This document shows, in pieces, positions 1-20,400 of a stretch of 64,000 bases of DNA. Both the position numbers and the translations under genes were made by a program. Below the pieces are notes generated by a model that was not told the DNA's origin, made no database searches, and worked only from the letters and a program-made list of their open reading frames with translations. Numbering within the stretch: position 1 is the first letter of the stretch; the number at the start of each line of letters is the position of its first letter. Source of the stretch: Brachyhypopomus gauderio (lineage: Eukaryota; Chordata; Actinopteri; Gymnotiformes; Hypopomidae). The stretch covers positions 20,728,048-20,792,047 of the forward strand of contig NC_135212.1 of the NCBI RefSeq assembly GCF_052324685.1, in the 5' to 3' direction.

Positions 1-1
1 T

Positions 2-2035
<2,034 letters not shown>

Positions 2036-2059
2036 CTGCTTTCTGTGGTGTTTTCTTTG

Positions 2060-4287
2060 CTGGGAAAATGTCGGTCCATTTAGCACATCTGACTAATATT
2101 GAGATTAAGCTTGGATCTAAACAGCAGGGCAACATCTCCAAGACTGGGCTTAAGCACATCTGTACTAAGCCGCTAATTAAAAAACCTGGCCTTAACCCCC
2201 AGGAACTGTCCAATTATAGGCCAATCTAATCTGTTGTTCATATCCAATATTTTAGAGAAAGTAGTATCTTCACAACTCTCTTCCTTCTTACAGACAGAAC
2301 ATGTCAGTTATTTCAGTCTGGATTTAGAGATCATCACAGCACTGAAACGGCACTGACTAAAGTACTGAACAATCTTTATCCTCTGATAAAGGACATTTCT
2401 CATACTGCTAGACCTCAGTGCTGCTTTTGACACCGTTGATCATAATATTCTACTTAATAGGCTGGAGACACTCATTGGCATAAAAGGTCAAGCACTCTCC
2501 TGGTTCAGGTCCTACCTGACAGATCGTTACCAATTTGTACTAGTAAATAACGAATGCTCAGAGAATTCTAAGGTAAAATATGGCGTCCCACAAGGATCTG
2601 TACTGGGCCTCATATTATTCTCATTATATATGCTACCACTGGGCACTATCATTCGTAGGCATGGTATTAGCTTCCATTGCTATACAGATGATACTCAGTT
2701 GTATATATCTTCCAAGCTGGATGATATCACTACTACTCTCAAGATTGAGAACTGCATCCAACATTAAAAACTGGATGACATCTAATTTTCTTCAACTAAA
2801 TTCTGATAAGACAGAGGTGCTGATTCTTGGGTTCAAAGCTACTAGAAGCAATTGGGCTGATATTCCCCTTACCCTAGATGGTTTTTCAGTAACACCTAAA
2901 TCTACTGCAAAAAGCTTAGGTGTCACTATTGATTCTGATCTTTCATTTGACACACACATATGCAATGTCACTAAGGCTGCCTTATTCCATTTACATAATA
3001 TCACCAAGCTGAGACAATTACTTTCATTAGCTTTCGGAGAAGCTGGTCCATGCTTTTGTTTTGTCAAGATTGGACTACTGTAATGGTCTTCTAATTGGAT
3101 GCTCTAAACAGTCCATAAAGAAGCTACAACTTGTACAAAATGCTGCAGCTAGAGTCCTAACTCAGGCTAGAAAATTCGATCATATTACTCCCACTCTCGC
3201 GGCATTACACTGGCTTCCGATTAAATGTCCAATTTAATTTAAAATTCTTCTTCTGTTGACCTCAAAGGCATTAAATGGTCTTGCCCCACAATACCTGAGT
3301 GAACTCATTGCTTACTACAACCCATCTCGCCCTTTGCGCTCCCAAAATGCTGGATTTATCCTAGTTTCAAAAATTTGTAAGACTACAGCCGGAGGCAGAG
3401 CTTTCTCTTTTAAAGCCCCTCAATTAGGTATAGCCTTCCAGCTCCAATCTGAGATTCGGACACAGTTCCAATCTTTAAACCTAGACTTAAGACTCACCTA
3501 TTTAATCAAGCCTTCAGTTAATAGTCCCCTTGTAATGTGTGGGGCTCGGGGGGCCCAGACGTTGAGATATCTGGTAATCTGAGATTTTGATACTCTCATC
3601 CAGCTGTGTCATGGCATCACTCTAGTTGTGACAATGACTTGACTGGAAAGCAATGTCTCAGTGAGCGCTCATGACTGTGGTCACCTCTGAACCCCTCCCT
3701 TTAGTTTTGCTGCTATAGATTAGCTTACAGGAGTCACATGCTAATCACTGGCACGTGAGCTATGTATATTTAAATCAATGGTTCTTTAAATTGATGTTCA
3801 CAAACTCAACCTGTATTGTCTATCTTTTTGCATGCTTCTACCCAAGACGATTGCATGCAAGCATCTACAAGCACCTAGGAGATGGTCTGGCTTGCCGGTG
3901 GATGTACTGATGCCGGGATTGGATGTGTCATTGCCACAAGAGGACGTGCTGATGCTTGTTCCTACCTGAGGCTCACCATCGGCACTGAAGGGACTGTGAC
4001 TACTTGGCCGGGGAACAAGAACCATAACTATAACTGTAGAACCACATTTTGTCCACACATACAGACTTGTGCTAACGGGCCGCCCAATGCAGGATGGATT
4101 CCCTTTTGAGTCTTGTTCCTCCCGAGGTTTCTTCCTAATCCCCACCATCATAGGGAGTTTTTCCTTGCCACTGTCGCCTTTGGCTTGCTCATTAGGGATC
4201 TGGACCCATACGTTTGTGAAGCTACTTTGTGACAACATGTGTTGTAAAAAGTGCTTTATAAATACATTTGACTTTGACTTTGACTTT
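2060..4287 (+). mobile_element. L2-clade LINE, decayed copy with 3' tail
   Basis: This is the reverse-transcriptase half of a non-LTR retrotransposon. Recognisable pieces in order are the NYRPI-like block near 2210, the LDLSAAFDTVDHNILL region near 2410-2450, GVPQGSVLG near 2583, a YTDDTQLY block near 2680 (the usual L2 motif is YADD), SDKTEVLILG near 2800, and RLDYCNGLLIG plus the C-terminal LWNSLP-type region to about 3500. Frameshifts and stops scatter these over several frames, so the copy is dead. The 3' end has the fish L2 tail (gtgctttataaatacatttg) followed by short TTTGAC repeats at about 4267-4287. It starts just past the ap2m1 poly(A) signal. A closely related fragment lies at 51.25-51.9 kb. 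Confidence 0.85.
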
Positions 4288-4364
4288 ACTACAGTATGTT
4301 CAAGGTTGAGGGGGGTTGACTTCCTATGTGGCACCATATTCTCTCAGAGCACATCCAAAAGCGG

Positions 4365-4405
<41 letters not shown>

Positions 4406-6290
4406 GGTGGACACGCGCTGGGCCTGACGTCATGACCAATCATTAATCGGTTGTTGAAGCCAAAGGACGGTCCGACTGATGGATCGATGGCCAATTAAAC
4501 TCTCGTCTCTCAAGGCCCGTGAAAGAGGAGCTCCTGTCTTGCCACTTTTTCTCTGCTCTGCCCTTCCAACTCCCTCTCCTTTCATTTCTTGCTCCTTCCC
4601 AGTGTGAGTGACAGCGCGGGGTCAAACAGCCTCTGGTTCCGCACTCACCTGGGAAACTGCCAAGTCTCTGGGCCTCCTGCCAAAGCGAAGGGCGGAAGTT
4701 ATGAGTCCGCTTTTCAGGTGTCCTCCGTCCAATCAATGTTTGTCTTCTCCTTCAGGAATCCCATAGTCTATGTTAATTCAGCACCGTCACACAACTTTTT
4801 TGTTAAATAACCAGACTTATTATTCGGGTGTGAGAACGGAACGCTTTCATGGGATAATGTGCCGGAGTTTAAAGCGCTTTTCTACTGCTTTCCTTTGTCA
4901 ATTTTTTGTTATTTTGGAAATAATGTCCATTCATGTTACATTTCTATTATATCTATCAACAACTGATTCATGTTCAAGACCAATCTTCGTATAAACTTTA
5001 TTATCACATCTTTCTTGCTCTCGTGTACTATGATGAGTCTTTGGACAAATGATTCCTCTAACCAACCAAATCCTCCAGTTTGGCCAGTATCGGACCTTCG
5101 TGGCTAATGACCTGAGAATTAACAGTATTGCACTTTGAGAAACCACAGACTGTCCCTCAGCCCTCCGGGGGTCAAACGGGCTAATGGGGTTAGTAAGAGA
5201 CTGAAGGCCATTTGGCCAGGGACGCTATGCGTTACGCCAAACTGCGCAAGTGCCAAATTTTCACCTCATTCTCCACAGTGTATTTTTAATGAGTACAGCC
5301 TGTGCATGCATGATTTGCAGGCCTTTAAAACACCGGTGTCAGCCCTTTTGTTTGAAGTTGACTTGCAGAGTACCTAAGAGCCCGAATAGCAGAAATGTTG
5401 ACAAGGTCATGCTTTGGCGGATCTGGTTTGAATGTTAAAAATGTTTTTTGAAAGTTTCTTATGTTTCATTTCTTTCCATGTCTCACAAGAGCTGCTCAGA
5501 ATGTTTGAATGGTTTTATACCATGGAACAAAATTCAATAATTCTTGAAGAATGTCAAACCTACTACCTGAAATGTGGGAAATCGGTTCACCCTAATATAG
5601 TGGAAAAGTAAGGAACCTACACGATCACATCTATTTTGGGGTCTTCCTCTAATATTTCATCGTCTAAATAACTTAATATAGTTTTAAAATGACAGAAGCC
5701 GCCCTCCAAGTCAGTGGAGTGGAAATACTCTAGGTAGGAGGAGGTAGCCAAGTTTCACACAAAGGCGGGGCGGCGCTTTCACACACCCAACCCTGCAGCA
5801 CACGGTCACATTCACCCCCCCAAGCGATGGCGAAAGTTCATAAGAAAACTTAAAAATCGTTGGTGCAGTTTGGAATAGTTGGACAATATTTGCATAACTG
5901 CACAGAACGCGTTTGTTATGCTCTGAAAAGGAGCCTGTGTCATGTCGTGTGTATGAACAGGTCTGTCCCACAGCTTTGCAGGTCTATCCCACAGTGACAC
6001 GCACTCCAACGCCGTGGGACAGGGGTAAGGAGGACAGGGGCAAGGAGGACAGGGGTAGGAGGACAGGGGTAACGAGGACAGGACTAATGAGCTGCGTCTG
6101 TCTCCCGCACGGATGCGCGCGCACTTGGATATGTCTTTTTTTCCTGCAGGAATAAATGTGCCACGCTGCTCCAACGACTCTTGAAGCAAACACGTGCTGT
6201 TGAGAATATACGCAAATACCAAGACGTCTGTTTTCTTCAAGGTAACTAGCAAAAGAAAGAACTTTTGAGTCTGCCAAGGGGCTTTTTGGG
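4288..6290. other. Intergenic region upstream of mmp23b
   Basis: I see no gene here. It holds a short GT/GGGT tract at about 4370-4408 and a small G-rich tandem array (about 15-bp unit, gacaggggtaaggag-like) at about 6018-6085. The last few hundred bases should contain the mmp23b promoter and 5' UTR, but I cannot place a start site or TATA box. Confidence 0.5.
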
Positions 6291-9200
6291 ATGCGCTGGA
6301 CTGAGTTAATAATGATGCCTCTAGCATTGCTGCTGCTCCTGTCCCCCGAAGGCAGAACAGAATCGGTAAGAGCTGTCACATCAGTTGCTCAATTACTGTA
6401 CTAGTATTATTAGAGTGCGTTATGAAGCCTGCATGCTTTAAACCGCTTGCATCATACTGTGCGCTAGACAAAATCATGAAGCAAAATCTTATCAGCCGGT
6501 GCATCTTCGTTTGGCAAGCGACTTTAGCGAGTGAAGCGCGGAAGAAGTTATTTAAAATTTGATTGAAGTCTCCTCAAGACTAGACCTATTTTGGAGTTAG
6601 ATCCAAAAAGGTTGAAATGATTAAATGACAAGAGAAGGGAGAGGTGGTTGGAGTTGACTTGGAGGAGGGGTAAGGGTGGGCTGTGTGTTATTTTGTTCAC
6701 ATGAGGGTGACAGATATTTCAGCCCTTGGCCATAGATCCACAGCTAGTAAGATGGGTAGACAGAGGACATGGCCAGTGGAAGAGACTTGGGACAAGGCCA
6801 GAATTTGTGCAGCACTTCTTGCGCTCTGCTATATTGTTGTCTAGACTGTTTGACACTCCCACAAGTCATGAGTGCTCAGTGTTTCTGTGGGATTTAAGAG
6901 TAGATTAAAATGTAGGTTAGCAGCCTGTCTTTCAGCTCAGTTGCTTTCCCCTCCTGTATTCTCTTACTCATCGGTAGGTCACCGGGCCACTACGGGAGTC
7001 TCTCCTGCTGCCCCTCCCACACCACCCAACCTCCTGGGGCAACAGGCCAAGAGTTCTGCTGGGTCGTGCCAAACGCTATGCCATCAACCCCCTGGGCTAC
7101 AAGTGGGAGCACTTTAACATCACTTACAAGTGAGCACCGGTGTGGAGACGACTCGGGGGGTGTTACAGTGCATAATCAAATTGAATTAACAAGCTAAAGC
7201 AAAAGGGATCCTTGAGAAGACAGGTGACACGTAAGTACTCTGGATGAGTGGGCCAGAGGTGATGCATTTCATTAAGCGGACGATCAGAGTGATCGGAGGA
7301 TCAAACGGCACAGACACATGAGAGGAGGAAGTCAGAGAAAGGGGGAAAATACACGAGCTTGATCAAGTTTGAACTTGGAAATGGCAGATGTATGTACAGA
7401 ATGAAGCTGAGTGCATGCCCTTACACATGCATAATTCCCTTACAGAGAATTGTCACCTTTCTGTCTTAAAGGATTACAACGTTTCCCAACACGCTCAATA
7501 AAGATGACACCCGCAAAGCCATAAGCATCGCCTTCACTAAATGGAGTGACGTCTCCCCGCTGACCTTTACTGAAATCACCAAGCCCAGCGAGAGTGCTGA
7601 CATCATTATTGGTGAGCTTGGCTGTATGACGTTATTGCTAGCCAATTAACAAGCAACAAAGTTGCATTATACCTGACAAATTAAAATAATATACTATCAG
7701 ATCTCTGTTTTGCTCTCAGAGACTTTGAAAGTACAAGTTCATTGGTCGAATTGATACTGCATATTCTGAGAGCTTTTTCTTGCTGTTCTGGAAATTAAGT
7801 GCTCACACTCAACAATTAGTCTATTAGCCCCCAAGAACCTGTCTCACGGTGGTTGTGGTGGGCCAGGTTTCTACACATTCAATCACACGGATTGCTGGGG
7901 GTCACCGCTGCACCCTTGCTTTGACGGCCTGAATGGAGAGCTGGCTCACGCCTTCCTGCCCCCCCGCGGTGAGATCCACTTCGACAACCACGAGTTCTGG
8001 ATTCTAGGAAAGTCTCGCTTCAGCTGGAAGCAAGGTATGCACCCAAGTCTCCATCTGCAGTGGTTCTGATGTTTGTTTGTTTGGAGATTTCAGGTGGGGG
8101 TTCATTGCGCTGCATCCATACCGTCATCTGTTGTTCTTCGTCTCTATTATGCTTCGTGTGTCCCTCTCCCGTTTGCTGTCCCTCTGTGTTTTGGACTGAT
8201 TACTCCTTCAGTCCTCCTCCTTGCACAGGTGTGTGGCTCAATGACCTTGTTCAGGTTGCTGCCCATGAGATTGGCCATGCTCTCGGCCTGTGGCATTCAC
8301 GGGACCCCAGTGCTCTGATGCACCCCAACGCCACCTACACCGGCCAGCGCAACATCGCTCAGGACGACATCTGGGGAATCCAGCGCCTTTATGGTGAACC
8401 AAGCACTCCCTTCCAGTGACCATGAGGGGGGGGGGGGGGGGTTCTGTTTCAGATAATGTGGTGTAACCTTGACTTTTTCCTACTTGCATGATTTCAAAGG
8501 CTTTTTCAAGGACAACACATGTGTTTGTGCTTTAGGCTGCTTGGATAAGAAGCGCGTGTGTGACCCCTGGGCCCGGTTAGGATTCTGTGAAAGGAGACGG
8601 AGTTTTATGAAGAAGTACTGCCCTCAACGGTGTGACCTGTGTTATGGTGAGATCTTGGAGCAGCTAGCAACAAAGCTAGAGTTTCGGTCCAGTAACTGCT
8701 GTGATATCACTCATTATTACATGCTGTGTCATCGTTATAACTTCCAGCACGTTACTGAGTATTTTTAAGATACACAATAAGGGTTCAGAAACATGCAAGA
8801 CGTATTTGTACATCAGAGCCTGTGGATGTGGTGGCCACCCCGACGCCCCCCCCTGCCAACGTGAAGATCAAGGTGGTGCCTCGTGGGAAAGTCGTCGGCT
8901 TCCGCTGTGGGACCAAAAACATGAGAGTCCCTCCAAAAGTCAGGTGACCTCTAGCAGAGCTGCAGCTTGAGAGCAAATAAAGTCTTAAAGCTATGTAAAC
9001 ACTGTAACCTATTCGGTTGCTAGGAGCTGCTGTAATTAGTGTCAGTTCCTTTTTAACAGTCCAGAGACGTATATGGTCTTTGTACATTTCCTGGTGAATC
9101 GCTGAGCTGACGGTTTGACGATGCCCCCCCAACACCCCCACCCCCTCCCTGTGCAATCAGCTGGTATAAAGATGGAGAACAGCTGGTGACCTCCGTCCCC

Positions 9201-9356
9201 GGATACATCGCCATCAAGGACCGGGACCTCCGCATCGTGGCCAACGAGTTCAACGAGGGAACGTACACCTGTCGCATCCTCCGGCGTGGTAGCGTGGTGT
9301 CGGCCAACTCCTGGGCCATCCGGCTGAAACCCGAGCGCTCCTCGAGCAACAGCTGA
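6291..9356 (+). CDS. mmp23b: Matrix metalloproteinase-23 (ShK and Ig domains)
   Basis: There are eight exons: 6291-6365, 6978-7129, 7472-7611, 7867-8034, 8229-8393, 8536-8646, 8817-8943 and 9161-9356. All junctions are GT-AG and in phase, giving 377 residues. The family is made as a type II membrane protein and shed by furin-like cleavage. Here the N-terminus has a hydrophobic stretch ([13 protein letters not shown]), then RAKR, a likely furin site before the catalytic domain. The zinc site is [11 protein letters not shown] (exon 5). Exon 6 encodes a six-Cys ShK toxin-like domain, which in mammals modulates K+ channels. Exons 7-8 encode an Ig-like domain ending ...EGTYTC. There is no cysteine-switch prodomain or hemopexin domain, as expected for MMP23. 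AATAAA lies at 9947-9952. It faces pcyt1a tail-to-tail. Which teleost paralogue (ba or bb) this is cannot be told. Confidence 0.93.
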
Positions 9357-10239
9357 GACAGAGAGATCGAGCCGAGTCCAGGACGAGACGCAGAGACGCT
9401 CTCACGCCTACCTCCGGCCCTTAAAGCCACTCAGACCCGCTCGCCATAACCTCAGACTGAGCCCGAGCGCTCAGCGGCCACGTCCGAGGGAGCGTTTATT
9501 AGTGGAAGAGTCCTTCAGCGGTAGATGCCATGGAGAAGGTCAATGTAGACATGTTAAATGGCTGAAATTGCACATATTAAATATATATACAAGGAAAGGT
9601 GCAGTAGGAACAGTAGCTTTTTTGTATATCATTGATTTCTTACTAGGTTTGACTGTGAAAAAGTCACACCGAAGTTTTTCTAGGGTGTCAAATTCATTAA
9701 ATTAAGGTTAACAAACTATAACTGCTGACAGACACAGTGAATAAGAACAGGGTCACTGGGTGCACTCATTCTATCTTCTCCCTTCACTGCATGAGGTTTT
9801 ATTCCAGCACATCCTCCGAAAAAAAATGCTAAATGACCCTTTGATTATATTTCTACTGGCAGACTCGTCCAAGCCATTTCCTCAGACACAAGCAAGGGAG
9901 TCTGATACATTCTGCTGTGCCTCCATACTATGGCTATTTCAAACACAATAAAATCATACAAGTTCCCACACCACTTTCTTTTGGTGCTGTCGGTTGCTAC
10001 GAACAAGTAATGTAAACATTTACGGGGGAAATTCTTCCCAATACGGCCAGGACCGGTGCCACATTGCTGCTCAGGCCTTAGGGGTAACAAGGGTTGCCAA
10101 GTTCAGGAAAACCAAAACCTTCACTATCACAGCCAACCCACAAAATTAGTACTTTGCATAGCTTTGTACTTGTGTTTGGGGCAGGACACCCCTAATAAAT
10201 CTCAGCACAGACGCAGAGCCTTATAAAGAACGTGAAACT
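9357..10239 (+). other. mmp23b: mmp23b 3' UTR and convergent intergenic spacer
   Basis: This sequence is noncoding and AT-rich. AATAAA at 9947-9952 is the likely mmp23b cleavage signal; a second AATAAA lies near 10192. The pcyt1a poly(A) signal on the other strand is at 10244-10249, so the two transcripts end within about 300 bp of each other. Confidence 0.55.
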
Positions 10240-11392
10240 CACTTTTATTAAGACAGATGGGAAATTATAATATAAGATTCTGATCAACTCAACACATTTG
10301 ACTAATAAAATGAGACTGACAAGTCATAAAAATAGATCAAGCAAAATAATCCTGTTCAAAGTACTAAAAATGTGTATTTACCAGTACAGAGTGAAGAGAA
10401 CACAAGACACTATGGCTTTTGTCCTCAGACTGGAATGATCACGTTTTCTCCAGAGAAATGATTTTCTGCAGTTTTCATTATGGCATTAGGTCCAGTGCTT
10501 CGCAGTGTAAGAAAGGAATAGCGTTCCATTAGTCAAAACTGGGTGGCAGGAAGAGATGGGTCTAACTAAACCCAGTGCCTTCCTCCTCCTCCTCCTCCTC
10601 CTCCCCCTTCCTGGAGTGGGTCTAAAATAAGGCTTCTTTTCAACTATGAGAAAATCCAAACAGACAGACAGACAATGCATGTAAATTAGGTTCTTTTTTT
10701 TTGCTCCCTGGTGCTAATATACATAAGTGCCTCTTTGTTAAATAAATGGTATACAGTATTTGTGTGTGTGTGTGTGTGTGTGTGTTATTCAGTGATGAAA
10801 TTTGTTGGACCAAGGAGGATTCACGTAGGTGGTGGGGGGGGACAAGCTGATGAGCGGTGAGAGTGGCCATGACAGGTGGGACAGTGTGGTGCTTACAGCA
10901 GGTTGACGGAAGTTGCTTTAGTTTACAAGTCTGTGCACTAAACGATTAAACATAATACACATGTGCTTTGACATAATACATAATTAGGTACTGATGAGGC
11001 ATAAGGATAAATAAAAACAAATAAATCAAACAAACAAAGAAATACACAAAAAAAACCCTCAACACCCCTATGCCTCTTCACACAATCATTAAGGCCAAAT
11101 CCGGTGAAGGAAAATGAAATATAGTGGATATACCAGACTCCAACACTAGATTAATTAAGTCATTATACTGCGTCACAGACAAAGACTCACAATCTCCTCT
11201 TAGTCTGTTAGAAAACTGAGAAAAGTATGAGAAAAGTGGTTTAAAAACAAACAAACAAACAAACAAAAAAAAACCCCCAACCAAGCCCAAAACCCAGACT
11301 GATTTGAAAACAGCTCCGGCAGGCACCTGGTTCCTAGCGAACAGCAGAATGCGGTCGTTTCAGAAGACGTATCGGAGGGGGAGGGGAGCCGC
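10240..11392 (-). other. pcyt1a: pcyt1a 3' UTR (probable)
   Basis: Reading the minus strand past the pcyt1a stop, the first convincing AATAAA is at 10244-10249. The stretch has a GT run near 10760-10784, a CCT/AGG run near 10583-10602, and an AAAC-rich tract near 11246-11275. No coding sequence was seen. Confidence 0.5.
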
Positions 11393-13342
<1,950 letters not shown>

Positions 13343-14417
13343 GCCTTAACGTAAAAAAGGGGATTCTGATTTAATGAGTTAACACTAGAGAATATTAAAG
13401 ATACTCCCTTTAGGGTGGCTTACTGTTTGGAAGAGAGTATCCTGTTTTTACACTATACTAATGTCTCCTAACGAGCCTCAGATTATGACGTGGCATAACG
13501 CAACTTCCTAACGTGTGTGGAGACAGGCAGTACTCGACATGCCAGAGGGAGAAAACCACCACATTATAATCCTGTTAACTTCCTCCTTCATCGCTCTGTT
13601 GTTCTCGGTGACTATTGTTCTCAAATATTTTGTCCTTAAAAGGCTGTAATGAGGCAAGACCAAGACAGACAGCTGTCACTGGTCAGTACGGCTCAGCCAG
13701 CGGAAACAAGCACCGTACACGTAAACAGATACGTTTTCTGTATTTAGATCCAAAATAAGTCAATAAATTACAATAGAACAATATATCTGATCTATTCAGG
13801 ATGATGTATTTACCGAGTTTACACAAAACTAGAGATTAGCTTAGCTGGTTAACTAGAGATGGTGCTACTAACCCTGTTAAGCCCAATCTGGACGCCGTAG
13901 CAGTGCAGTCGTTAAACGTTGCTAGTGATGTGTATGTGTTACGTACGGAAAACACGATTTTGACAAACTCAACAACTACATTTTTAAGCACTAAAGTATC
14001 TAGCGGACTAGTTTTAAAAGCCAACACGCAGCACGTCCTCTCCAGCTACTTGTTTGACAGCTCCGCAAAAATCACTTAACTTGTTAAAGGAAGTGACGAC
14101 ACATGACACAGGAAGCTGTTGCAACAAATTAAAACGTTTCGACATTAGTCGAATAAGAGTACGTACTTTATTTGCTTTTTAATTTAGTGGTGAAAGTAAT
14201 AGTTGTACTACTCTAAACATTAACATTGTCAATTTAAAGAAAATCTACTCATAGTAACAAATATCATGGTCAATACTAATCTGCAAACGTATAAAAATCG
14301 TCTTTGCATGAACTAGTAAGGAAATTATTTAATCGTTATTTGTTAAAGGACATCTGGATAATGTAGAAACGTACTTTGGAATTGTACAATAAAGAAACTT
14401 AATTCTAAACACCTTCA
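13343..14417. other. pcyt1a 5' region and spacer to serp1
   Basis: No coding sequence was seen. The pcyt1a start codon is at 13340-13342, close to an exon edge, so a noncoding first exon and promoter probably lie within about 13.35-14.1 kb. I cannot fix the start site. The next feature is the serp1 poly(A) signal at 14418-14423 (minus strand). Confidence 0.4.
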
Positions 14418-14984
14418 TTTATTTCTGTCAAAATACAGGTTAAAGAATGCACAGCATTAAACACAGACAGGAATTAAAGGTGCAGAGTTCCAAATGGCTT
14501 ACACAATTATATTGCATTAATTCAGGACAATTCATGTGTTTATATGGCCTAAATAGAAACCTCATATTTTGGCACCCATCTGAACATTTCATGGTATACA
14601 GTAACAGCCTTGAGTGATCCATCAAATAATCCTCAGAAATAAATGGAAAAACAAGAAGAACAAAAAGATATAAAGATTCGCTTCAATGTGGTTACTGAGA
14701 TAATGGTTAGCAATAATAAGGCAGATTCATCAGTAAACTTGGTTTAAAGTGGGGGGGGGGGGGGTTTACTCCTGTGCTGGAATGTTGTGTAAAATATGGC
14801 TTGATTTTTTCAAACATTTTCTTCCATTCAACCATCATTTGTGTAAGGCACCAGAGATCAGAATAGTGATTACAGCAATGTATGTTTTAAATAAGACAAA
14901 AGAAATGGACAGTCGATCTTCGGCCTTTCCAGCACAGCAGGAAGAGGAAAGGATGGAATGTTGAGTGACGACTGGGCCGTCTGC
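14418..14984 (-). other. serp1: serp1 3' UTR (probable)
   Basis: The minus strand carries AATAAA at 14418-14423, about 560 bases past the serp1 stop. A 13-nt G run lies at about 14750-14763. There is no coding sequence. Confidence 0.5.
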
Positions 14985-17444
<2,460 letters not shown>

Positions 17445-20400
17445 ATGGCGCCTCCTACTCCACACTTAGCAGGTAAGCAAATGAATCAAAGTTTTTTTTT
17501 GTTTTTTCTGTGGACCATTTCAAATCTTGTAGCCATTTATATGCTTTGTGCACTGTATTGTTTTTACAAAATTCCATTGACATCTATAATAGCCAGCTAG
17601 TTACGTTACTGTAGGATAGACAGACAAACCGTGGAAAGGGAACGAGCACTCAAGGTACGCTAGACAGATATGGCAAGCTGTCTAGTGAGAAACCTCCAGA
17701 CGTCAAAACATGGTGTTAAGAAAGGTTGTGGGCCCACGTAAGTAGTCTTTGGGCTGAGAACAAGGTTACCTAAAGTTTTCTGTCCCCCTTTCCACCCTCA
17801 ATAACAGTTCGAGGATCAGACGGAACGTTCCTGCTGCGTGGACCACCGAACTGTGAAGAATCTCAGACTTTTCAAAGGTGGGTCATTATTCGTGGTAATC
17901 ATTGCAGTAAAGACACGTGTCAGGACAAATGTAACGTGTAATTAACAATATCCCTTACGTTTCAGAGATAACCGCCAGAGCAGATATGTGACTTTCAGCA
18001 GTGACGGTGAATTGTTTGGCTGGTGCAATGGGGATAAGTATGTATGAAAATGCACTCTATAGCCAAAAGTATGTGGACACCAATTGCTAACAGCTGTGTA
18101 AATCCGGCCCATATCTATACAATCACCATAGACGAATATTGACAGTAGAAGGTGTCGTACTGTAGAGATCAGAGACTTTAAATGCCAGAGAATACCAGCA
18201 TTGCAAAATAAGTTTGTTAGTGCTTTTATTGTACATTTTCAGCATCTTGTTGCAACAGTAGCTCAGACAACAGAGTGTGTAAAAATCACAAATTCAGTTC
18301 ACACAGTGTGTAAAAATCACCCATTCTCTCAACGCTCACCTCAGAGTTTAAACCTCTCAGTAGAAGCACATGAACTGTGTGTGTGCATCTTGATCAAATG
18401 AGATTTCATGGCAGAGCAGCTAAACATAAGTCTAAAATCCCCATGCACAACACCCAACATCAGCTGGAGGGGCATAAATCACACTGCCACTGCACTCTGC
18501 AGCGGTGCAGATGTGTTCTCCTGAGTCATGGACCAGACATCACTCTCTGGCAGTCTGTTAGATGAATCTGGGTTTTGCAGATAATTGGAGGACACTACCT
18601 ACTAGAAAGCATAGTAGGAACCGTAAATCTGGTAGTGGAAGAATAATGACCTTGGGCTGTTCTATCAGGGACTGGGCTATGCTCCCTAGTTCCATTCATT
18701 TGTAATATTAATGCAGCATATTGGCATGCAAAGACGTTTTGGACACTTGTTTCCAACTTTGTGGCAACACTAGTTAGACAAATTTGGCGTGAAGTTGCTC
18801 CAGTTACTTGCACAGGATGAATTGGAACATCACTTGCAGGACGGGTCATACATTTTCAATATTTAGCAGGTGCACTTTCCTAGAGCAACATACAATAGCT
18901 TTTTTTTATCTAACTTCAGTGCCTTCCCTCATAAATGATCCTTTGACTGAATGGGCAGAAATTCCCACATAAGCACTTTCAGATCTTGTGGAAAACTTTC
19001 TCAGAAGAGAGTTATAGCTGCGATTCCCAGACAGGCTATGACTGAGGTGCCCTTGAGCAAGGCACCTAATCCCAACTGCTCCTTGGGTGCCGGGCTAGGG
19101 CTGCCCACCGCTCTGGGCACGTGTGATCCACAGCCCCCTAGTAATCACTAGTGTGTGTGTGTGTGTGTGTGTTCTGACTGCACAGATGGGTTAAAAGCGG
19201 AGGAAAAATTTCGATTGGGATGTAAATCACATTGTAATCACAATTGACAAAATATGGCTCATTTCATTTCATTTCACATTTCAAAAGGTCCAGGTGAGCG
19301 AGACCTTCATTTTAATGCCCATATGTTTTGGAATGGAATTTCCAAGAAACTTGTATGTGTGAGTGATGGTCAGGTGTCCACATTCTTTTGGCCATATGAA
19401 TACAATGATTTTTCTTTTGCCAAATGGACTAGAAATACTGGGTAAATGTGATTGAGAACCCATACTGAGAAATAACTGATGCTTGTCCTCTTGTACTTTT
19501 TGTGTAGGGTCAGTGTGGTTAAGGCATCGACTGGAGATTTGATCAAGTCTTTTGATCTACCGAAAACATCAATGCTGGAATTCTCTCCTCTGGGCAAAGT
19601 GCTGGCTACATGGAAGCCATACACCAGTGAGTGTTCTAAATATAATTTATTGGTAGTCTCGAAGTTCCAAGGTCAATAATGTCTAATTGTATTGTATGTA
19701 TTGCTTTTGTACTTACTAATTATTAAATGTATACTATGTTTTTATAGTAGTTTTTTTCGATAACCTTGTATAACCACTGAATCAACTCTAATTGTACTAG
19801 TAACCCTACTCCTTTCCTATTTAAGAAACACAGGACAACCCTCAGGGTGAGGCTAACCTGCAGCTTTGGGACCTGAAAACAGGTGACTGCATCAAAACAT
19901 TCTACCAAAAAAAGGTGCAGGGATGGTGAGTGAATAACAGCAAAAAGAAAATGCAATTCTGACTACATCCTGTTGTCATTTGTGATACACTTACATCAGT
20001 TCATGTTTCTAACTAGTAACAAGTCCATTGGTTTGTGACTAGTTGGTAGCATCTAAAAACACATTTGGGTCCTGTTTTTGTTTTGTATTTTATTTTAAGG
20101 TGTCCAAGTTGGGCAGATGATGAAAGTATTGCAGTGAGATGTGTTAACAATGAACTTCATTTCTTTGAGAACAATAAGTTTGGTAAGACCGTCTTTCCTT
20201 TCAAACTCTGGACGTTTTGTTGCATCTACTTAAAAATCTGGTGCAGTAGAACAGTTTCTTTTGGTTTTACTTTGTTGTAATTACAAACAATAACGGTCGT
20301 TTTAAATGCGCATTAATCAGCTTGTACCTCTACTGCACAAGGGTCAGTAGTATCCATGCTGTGCATGTTTTGCTTGTGCAGAAACAATTGCCAACAAACT

